Source: Desulfobacteraceae bacterium
GTDB taxonomy: Bacteria; Desulfobacterota; Desulfobacteria; Desulfobacterales; Desulfolunaceae
Assembly (NCBI GenBank): GCA_013619155.1
Contig: JABXKT010000099.1
Span: forward strand, 1-41,093
Length of the DNA: 41,093 bases
Direction of reading: 5' to 3'
Positions 36,393 through 41,093 of this stretch are shown piece by piece. Under the pieces are notes generated by a model that was given only the letters and a program-made list of their open reading frames with translations, was not told where the DNA came from and searched no databases. A program made the position numbers and the translations under genes. The first letter of the stretch is position 1. Each line of letters opens with the position of its first letter.

Positions 36393-37979
36393 TTATTTTT
36401 TGCCAGAGTCCTTAAAGGGGGGATCGGCACCCTGAAGGGCACTCAAGGGTATATCCAGGACAAGACGAAATCCGGTATAGCCACTTTTGTCCCCGGCGTT
36501 GTCACTGTTTCTGTGGGCCCCTCGAATGGTGTCGATGCCGTGAAACCAGCTGCCACCGCGACTGACTCGGAACTCTCCGTTCAGAGGGCCTTGGGGCGAT
36601 TCGCTTAAGGGGGTCTCGGGGTAAGGACCATACCAGTCGCTGCACCACTCTGACACGTTGCCGTTCATGTCGTAGATATTCCAGAGGTTGGAGCGTCGGG
36701 TGGCCACAGGGTGGGGGGCTCCTCCTGAGTTTTCACGATACCAGGCGTAGAAGGAGGCCTTCGAGTCGGATTGAACCCAAGGGTCTACGGTGCCTGTGCG
36801 GGCCACGTATTCCCATTCGCTTTCGGTGGGAAGCCTGAAACGTCCCTTGCCCTTGTAGAGGGCGTTTAGCTTGGTGATGAAGCGTAGGGTCTCCTGCCAG
36901 TAGATATTTTCGATGGGGCAGTCTCCGCCGCAGTGGGGGAAGGCCGAGGGGTTGTTGCCCATGACCTCTTCCCACTGGGCCTGGGTCACCTCGGTGGTTT
37001 GTATATAAAAGGGGCGATTGAGCACCACCTTGTGTTGGCTCTCATCGGGGAGGCGTCCCGGAGTACGCCGGGGGCTACCCATATCAAAGGGTCGGGAGGA
37101 GACAAAGACAAACCGCATATTGGGCAGCGGCCCCTCTAGGGCATTGCTTAAGGCCATGAGGATACGAGCCGAGGGGAGCTCATCGGACCGAATGCGCTCT
37201 AAGCGGGTGATGGCATCAAAGGGGGTGGGGGTATCGATGGGGAATTCGATGAGGGACGTTTTTTTTGAATCGGCGACGATAAAGGCGGTGAGTGTGAGGG
37301 CAATGCCCCCGTCTCCTGAAGGTTCCGGACTGTAGCGTGGGAAGACTTTGAGTTCGTGGCGACCTCTCCATATGGTTTCGGCCCGGTCTCGGTCGGGATA
37401 GGGCCAGCTGTTTCGGTAGAGGGTTCCCCTGTGATTGATGGTGACGGGGAATAAGAAGGCGTCCGCATTGGGGGGTTGTACGGTGATGGTGGCCGAGTCG
37501 CCCGTCATCAGGCACCCCTTGTCTTGCAGGTGGCCAATGGTCTCTGCCATGGGAGAGAGACGTGTCAGTTGGGCCTTCAGCCACTCCATTTCGATCTTTG
37601 CCACCTGAAGGCGAAGTGCGCCCTCGCGCTGCATCTCGGTCAGTTTTTTCTTGTTTGTCTTTTTTACGATGGCCAGCTCTTTGCGGTGGAGTGCCTTTCG
37701 CTGCCTGTACTCTTCGGTGGTCTCGAACATCGCCTTGGGCTCGATGGGATCTGGAACCTTCATTTTGAGGGTGTTGAGCCTTAGATAGTAGGCGCGTTCA
37801 ACTTTTCTGAGCTTATCCCTGCGCTGGATGTCGAGGCGTTGGCGCTCCACACGGTATCGTTCAAGGGCCATGGTGAGATCGGGGAGGACCTGGGTGCGTA
37901 AAGGGGGAAGCCCGGCATGGGCCGGAGAGGTCGAGATCAGCTGATATAAAATGGTAAGAATCAAGATCAAACGAGGCAT
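36393..37979 (-). CDS. Secreted SUMF1-like (formylglycine-generating fold) protein without catalytic Cys
   Basis: 528 residues. A signal peptide (1-22, ending 'SPAHA') is followed by a highly charged helical, probably coiled-coil region (about 35-145), an intermediate beta-rich part (about 150-285), and a C-terminal SUMF1/FGE-sulfatase domain from about 288: 'FDMGSPRRTPGRLPDESQHKVVLNRPFYIQTTEVTQAQWEEVMG', 'RLPTESEWEYVAR', 'WNIYDMNGNVSEWCSDWYG' and 'RVSRGGSWFHG'. The end reads 'GYTGFRLVLDI', with Leu where true formylglycine-generating enzymes have the catalytic Cys (GFRCA), so an ordinary sulfatase-activating role is unlikely. Members without that Cys are often structural or binding proteins. 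It is the last gene of a three-gene minus-strand operon, seven bases after the preceding stop. Confidence 0.88.
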   Translation of the reverse strand: MPRLILILTILYQLISTSPAHAGLPPLRTQVLPDLTMALERYRVERQRLDIQRRDKLRKVERAYYLRLNTLKMKVPDPIEPKAMFETTEEYRQRKALHRKELAIVKKTNKKKLTEMQREGALRLQVAKIEMEWLKAQLTRLSPMAETIGHLQDKGCLMTGDSATITVQPPNADAFLFPVTINHRGTLYRNSWPYPDRDRAETIWRGRHELKVFPRYSPEPSGDGGIALTLTAFIVADSKKTSLIEFPIDTPTPFDAITRLERIRSDELPSARILMALSNALEGPLPNMRFVFVSSRPFDMGSPRRTPGRLPDESQHKVVLNRPFYIQTTEVTQAQWEEVMGNNPSAFPHCGGDCPIENIYWQETLRFITKLNALYKGKGRFRLPTESEWEYVARTGTVDPWVQSDSKASFYAWYRENSGGAPHPVATRRSNLWNIYDMNGNVSEWCSDWYGPYPETPLSESPQGPLNGEFRVSRGGSWFHGIDTIRGAHRNSDNAGDKSGYTGFRLVLDIPLSALQGADPPFKDSGKK

Positions 37980-37985
37980 AGTGGG

Positions 37986-38342
37986 CTAACTCTTTTGGCT
38001 GACGGTATGTTGATGACGGATACGCTGGAGAAAGGCGAGAACCTCTGTCATGACGTCATTTTCCGGTCTCCCCGGGGAGGGAGTCACTCCCACGGTATAA
38101 TTTCCCATGGGGATGAGGAGGAGAGACGCTTCGGTACCTCGGATCCAAAGTCCGGATAGGGGGGGGAAGTCACTTTTTTCGCGTCTCGTTTGTCCTCTTT
38201 TTGCTATGCGTGAAAGGGCTGTGCAGACGTTTTTTGTGTACATGGCCGTGCCGGCCAAGCACTGGCCGTCATCTCGAAGAAGGCAATAGGAGGCGACCCC
38301 GTCGATACGGGCGATCTTAATAAAATCCAGAAGGGTGGTCAT
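37986..38342 (-). CDS. Small longin/roadblock-like protein B
   Basis: A 118-residue cytosolic protein. Its order of elements suits the roadblock/LC7 (longin-type) fold: helix 1 ('TLLDFIKIARI'), a strand pair 'GVASYCLLRDDGQCLAGT', helix 2 ('TKNVCTALSRIAKRG'), strands 'GLWIRGTEASLLLIPMGNYTVGVT', and a final helix ('VMTEVLAFLQRIR'). Such proteins commonly regulate small GTPases such as MglA, but no GTPase gene is in the window. The start overlaps the preceding gene's stop by four bases (ATGA-type coupling), and the next gene starts seven bases later, so all three are an operon. The fold call is by pattern only. Confidence 0.65.
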   Translation of the reverse strand: MTTLLDFIKIARIDGVASYCLLRDDGQCLAGTAMYTKNVCTALSRIAKRGQTRREKSDFPPLSGLWIRGTEASLLLIPMGNYTVGVTPSPGRPENDVMTEVLAFLQRIRHQHTVSQKS

Positions 38343-38968
38343 GCCAGTTTCTCTCCCCTTTTTTTCCGCGGTACAGTGGTCAGTATTTTTTTCGCTTTTT
38401 CGGTGTAATGGCCTCGCATGACCGGATCGTGGATGGTGGCTGCAAGCATGGAAGAGAGTTGGTCTAAGCTACCTTGGCATGGGTCTTCCCTGTTGATCCA
38501 TCGATTCATGATTTGGTGGCATAAATTCTGGCAGGGGGCCCCGGTGATCTCTGTCCGGAGCTTTATCAGGGGACGAATCCATGGGGCCAGCTCCCCTTTT
38601 ATTAGGGCATTGGGGGTCAGGATGGAGAGGAGGTCCCGTTGCGGCACCCCTGTCGTCATGCGGGTGGCGGCCCTTTGTAGGGCGTCGATGGCGGTCTGGG
38701 GGCATTTCTGGTCATGGTGGATGGCCAGAATCCAGTTTTTAGGCAGGGGGCGCAGGGTGATCCAGGTGGTCTCGAAGGCGAGGGTAAGCTCATGGCCTCC
38801 AGGGATCAGTTGGGTGGCATCGTGGTAAAACCGATTGAGATGGTTTGTGGGATACTGGGAGAGGAGGGCCTTATGCGGGTGGCAGTGGGCAATCGTTTCA
38901 TCGGGGGTGATGACGAAAATACTGAAGATTGTCGGGTTTTTTTTTAAGATGGCACGAATTACATTCAT
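38339..38968 (-). CDS. Longin/roadblock-like protein A with C-terminal helical extension
   Basis: 209 residues; first gene of the operon with the protein above and the SUMF1-like gene. The N-terminal about 110 residues again fit a longin/roadblock topology: 'NVIRAILKKNPTIFSIFVITPDETIAHC', a helix ('LNRFYHDATQLI'), strands 'HELTLAFETTWITLRPLPKNWILAIHHD', then a helix ('QTAIDALQRAATRM'). The remaining about 95 residues look helical and contain four cysteines or histidines ('PCQNLCHQIMNRWINREDPC'). I know no family for the whole protein. Its stop overlaps the next start, so translation is probably coupled. No signal peptide or membrane segment. Confidence 0.6.
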   Translation of the reverse strand: MNVIRAILKKNPTIFSIFVITPDETIAHCHPHKALLSQYPTNHLNRFYHDATQLIPGGHELTLAFETTWITLRPLPKNWILAIHHDQKCPQTAIDALQRAATRMTTGVPQRDLLSILTPNALIKGELAPWIRPLIKLRTEITGAPCQNLCHQIMNRWINREDPCQGSLDQLSSMLAATIHDPVMRGHYTEKAKKILTTVPRKKRGEKLA

Positions 38969-39448
38969 AGTATTTCCGAGTCGGGAGGGGGCAAGAAATT
39001 AAGGGGTATGTGCCTCCCTTGGGACAAGAGCCTCGATGTATTTAAATTTTTTTTTAAAGAGCCCTTAGGATACGGCGTGTGTGTCAAGCCATCGTAACCC
39101 TTGATATTTGGGCATATGTCGATGTGTACCGAAGATATTTATCTCTTTTTTTATTAATTGTAATGCCAATTTCGCCGATACTATTAATTATATATGAACG
39201 CCCTAGGTGAGTCAAACAAGTGCTTGGCCGGTGAGGGACGGATGCCGTGATGGTGATTGGTCGCTGGCGGTAATATTAATGTCGGTTTTACTGCCGGAAA
39301 AGAGGTTTTGGTGCAGATTGATCCCTTTGATGTGGGTCTTATCCCCCCGTTGTTGTCTGTTTATGTCTGTGTTTGTGTCTGTTTGCTCTCCCTAATTAGG
39401 GGGCGCCACAATCCTGGGACGCTTTTTTTTACCTGTATTTGTCTCATT
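38969..39448. other. Divergent intergenic region
   Basis: The 480 bases between the divergent starts of the roadblock operon and the sensor gene are AT-rich near 39030-39200, where promoters for both are expected. Degenerate GTCTGTTT direct repeats occur at about 39356-39386 and resemble the TCTGTTTTG units at 27702. A 62-codon plus frame at 39207 is not convincing. Confidence 0.4.
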
Positions 39449-41093
39449 ATGACCCTTAGACCGGCCCAGTATCTTCTTCAGCGTCTGGTCTTCCCTATCG
39501 GTTTTTCCATAAACCTTGAGCCTGAAATTCTCTGCGCCTACGCTTTCTTGCCCCTGGTGGTGATCTTTTTTTTTCACCGGACCTTACGGGTGTGCCGTCC
39601 CCTCCTTGAAACCTTGGTATTGGTTATCTGCGCGTGTATGGCCATCGCCTCTTACGGGGAGTGGTTTATAGCTGGTACCGGATCTTACCTCCCCTTTCTT
39701 ATTCTCCACGGCATCTTTTCAGCCAGTTACATCATATATTGTGGATTTATAACCACCCGGATCTGTGGCGATGCCGCATTGCGACTCAAGCATCGGTATA
39801 TTTTTATTTCATTGATGCTGGGAGTCCTTCTTCCCGTGGTGACGGGAGGGTCATTGGGGAGCCGCTCTCTTTACCCGAGCGCTAATTTTATGTTTATACC
39901 CATGGGGATCATGGCCTACGGTGTCCTGCAGTATCGGGTGCTTGATATGGGGGCCCTCCTGCGATTGATTGGGTACCGGCTGGTGTATGGTACCGTGATC
40001 GTGGTGATAAATTTTTGGATCTTTATGGCGATACGCCCGATTCTTTTGGATGCGCCGTTTTATTGGCTGGCCCCGTGTGTTGTGGGTTGGTATATGGCCA
40101 ATTATCTCTATGTTATACGGGTGCATCCCCGGCTGGACCGTCGCTTTTATCGGTATGAACACTATTTAAAGACCATTGGGGAAAAATTTGTACGGGATCT
40201 TCTTATTTTGCGTGATACCCGGCGATTGGTGGATGAATTCGGTGGGCTGGTGAAGTCCACCCTCCTGTTTGACTCCAGTCGTTTTTTTTTCGCCCCTGCC
40301 GAGGTGTCGAGCCATCTGGTGGATATGAATGGAGAGGTCATTGCCTTCACGGAGGGGACCACGAAGTGGCTTGTGGAGGCGGACTGTTTTATCGATCGTT
40401 ACCTGTTGAACTCTTACGGACGGTGCCCGAATGAGGGTATCTGTCGTGACTTTATCTCCTTTCTGGATGTCTACGATGGGACGTGTGGGGTACCTTTGGT
40501 GCAGCATGATCAATTGATCGGGCTGGTGATTTTTGGCGCCAAGCAGGGGCGTGCACTGGTGACACCCAAGGAGATCCAATTTTTGGAGAAGGTGAGCCGC
40601 TACCTCTCCATTGCCCTGTACAACTCGCGGGTCTACCAAGTGGTCACCTCCCTTAAAGATGAGCTGGAGTTAAGGCGGCGTGAACTCTCTCGAGAGATTA
40701 TAGAGCGTCACAAGGCCGGAGAGAGCCTTCGGGAGAGTGAATTGCGCTACAGGATCCTGGCCGACAATATTTTAGATACCTTTGTGGTGGTGGACGTGGC
40801 CGATGGCACCCTTCAATACGCCAGCCCCTCATGCTTTAAACTTACCGGATACAGCGTCGACGAGCTGATGGGACGACGGTTTTGGGATTTCTTGACGGAG
40901 AGCTCTGTGAGGGAGTTGACTCAGTTGCTTCCCTCTCCCCGGGAGGGGGCGGCTTTTATGGCGGAGATCGAGCACACGAGAAAAGATGGTCAGCTGGCCT
41001 GGATTGAGGTATCGGGTCACTTTATCACCACCGGGGAGGGGGGCATGGAGGTGGTGGGACTGGCCCGGGATATCTCGGAACGTCGGGAGGGGG
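39449..41093 (+). CDS. Membrane sensor protein with GAF-like and PAS domains (partial, runs off the window)
   Basis: An open frame from ATG 39449 to the window end, 548 codons without a stop. The first about 225 residues are hydrophobic, with about seven TM helices ('AYAFLPLVVIFFF', 'LVLVICACMAIASY', 'IFISLMLGVLLPVV', 'MGIMAYGVLQYRVLDMGALL'). The latter matches the end of 7TM-type histidine-kinase input modules. A GAF-like domain follows (about 260-405, ending 'GVPLVQHDQLIGLVIFGAKQG...EIQFLEKVSRYLSIALYNSRVY'), then a coiled coil ('LKDELELRRRELSREIIERH') and a PAS domain with its PAC motif (from about 430, 'LADNILDTFVVVD...GLARDISERR'). The missing C-terminus is probably a histidine kinase. 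The Shine-Dalgarno is poor, so a different start is possible. Confidence 0.8.
   Translation, partial: MTLRPAQYLLQRLVFPIGFSINLEPEILCAYAFLPLVVIFFFHRTLRVCRPLLETLVLVICACMAIASYGEWFIAGTGSYLPFLILHGIFSASYIIYCGFITTRICGDAALRLKHRYIFISLMLGVLLPVVTGGSLGSRSLYPSANFMFIPMGIMAYGVLQYRVLDMGALLRLIGYRLVYGTVIVVINFWIFMAIRPILLDAPFYWLAPCVVGWYMANYLYVIRVHPRLDRRFYRYEHYLKTIGEKFVRDLLILRDTRRLVDEFGGLVKSTLLFDSSRFFFAPAEVSSHLVDMNGEVIAFTEGTTKWLVEADCFIDRYLLNSYGRCPNEGICRDFISFLDVYDGTCGVPLVQHDQLIGLVIFGAKQGRALVTPKEIQFLEKVSRYLSIALYNSRVYQVVTSLKDELELRRRELSREIIERHKAGESLRESELRYRILADNILDTFVVVDVADGTLQYASPSCFKLTGYSVDELMGRRFWDFLTESSVRELTQLLPSPREGAAFMAEIEHTRKDGQLAWIEVSGHFITTGEGGMEVVGLARDISERREG

Noticed and set aside
39207..39395. 62-codon plus-strand ORF before the sensor gene
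   Set aside because: Low-complexity GTCTGTTT repeats make up its end and nothing supports it as coding.

Overview
This 41 kb window looks like ordinary chromosome from a Gram-negative, moderately GC-rich bacterium. It is most likely a strictly anaerobic deltaproteobacterium (Desulfobacterota, Desulfobacteraceae/Desulfoluna-like). That placement is an inference from the gene mix: a CoA-transferase fused to a GNAT domain, a U32/DUF3656 protein, a DUF2860 outer-membrane protein, many signal-transduction genes, and gamma-type PurB and PepN. No rRNA, tRNA, CRISPR array, phage or intact insertion sequence was recognised. The housekeeping genes look native.

Layout. 1-5.8 kb: a DUF151 nuclease-like protein, a PHP-domain phosphoesterase, a single-domain response regulator, then two minus-strand genes with solute-binding folds but no signal peptide, one of them fused to a CheY-like receiver, and a small orphan ORF. 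6-17 kb: a run of separately transcribed plus-strand housekeeping genes (purB, a NudL-like Nudix hydrolase, eno, a secreted LolA-like protein, pyrG, pepN). 18-27 kb: signalling and redox (a histidine kinase with a periplasmic SBP_bac_3 sensor, a divergent YqhD-type alcohol dehydrogenase and AraC regulator, a DUF2860 outer-membrane protein, a chemoreceptor followed by a secreted SBP_bac_3 protein). 28-36 kb: minus-strand U32 protein, NSS sodium symporter, cyclase-family hydrolase and CoA-transferase-GNAT fusion. 36-39 kb: a minus-strand three-gene operon of two small longin/roadblock-like proteins and a secreted SUMF1-like protein without the usual catalytic cysteine. 39.4 kb to the end: the start of a membrane/GAF/PAS sensor that runs off the window.

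Solute-binding folds recur as signalling modules in four places (2.8-4.2, 4.3-5.1, 18-20 and 26.6-27.3 kb). The first pair, a cytosolic receiver-SBP fusion beside a leaderless SBP, is the best candidate for an undescribed signalling system.

The other striking feature is between the genes. Intergenic spaces are mosaics of repeated palindromic modules. One is a roughly 90-115 bp hairpin element with at least nine copies in both orientations. Another is a 27-39 bp near-perfect palindrome. In both, stem sequences differ between copies while pairing is kept. Two small non-autonomous transposon-like elements (MITE-like, with terminal inverted repeats and 8-bp target duplications) sit among them. 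One is inserted inside a repeat copy whose uninterrupted version occurs elsewhere in the window.
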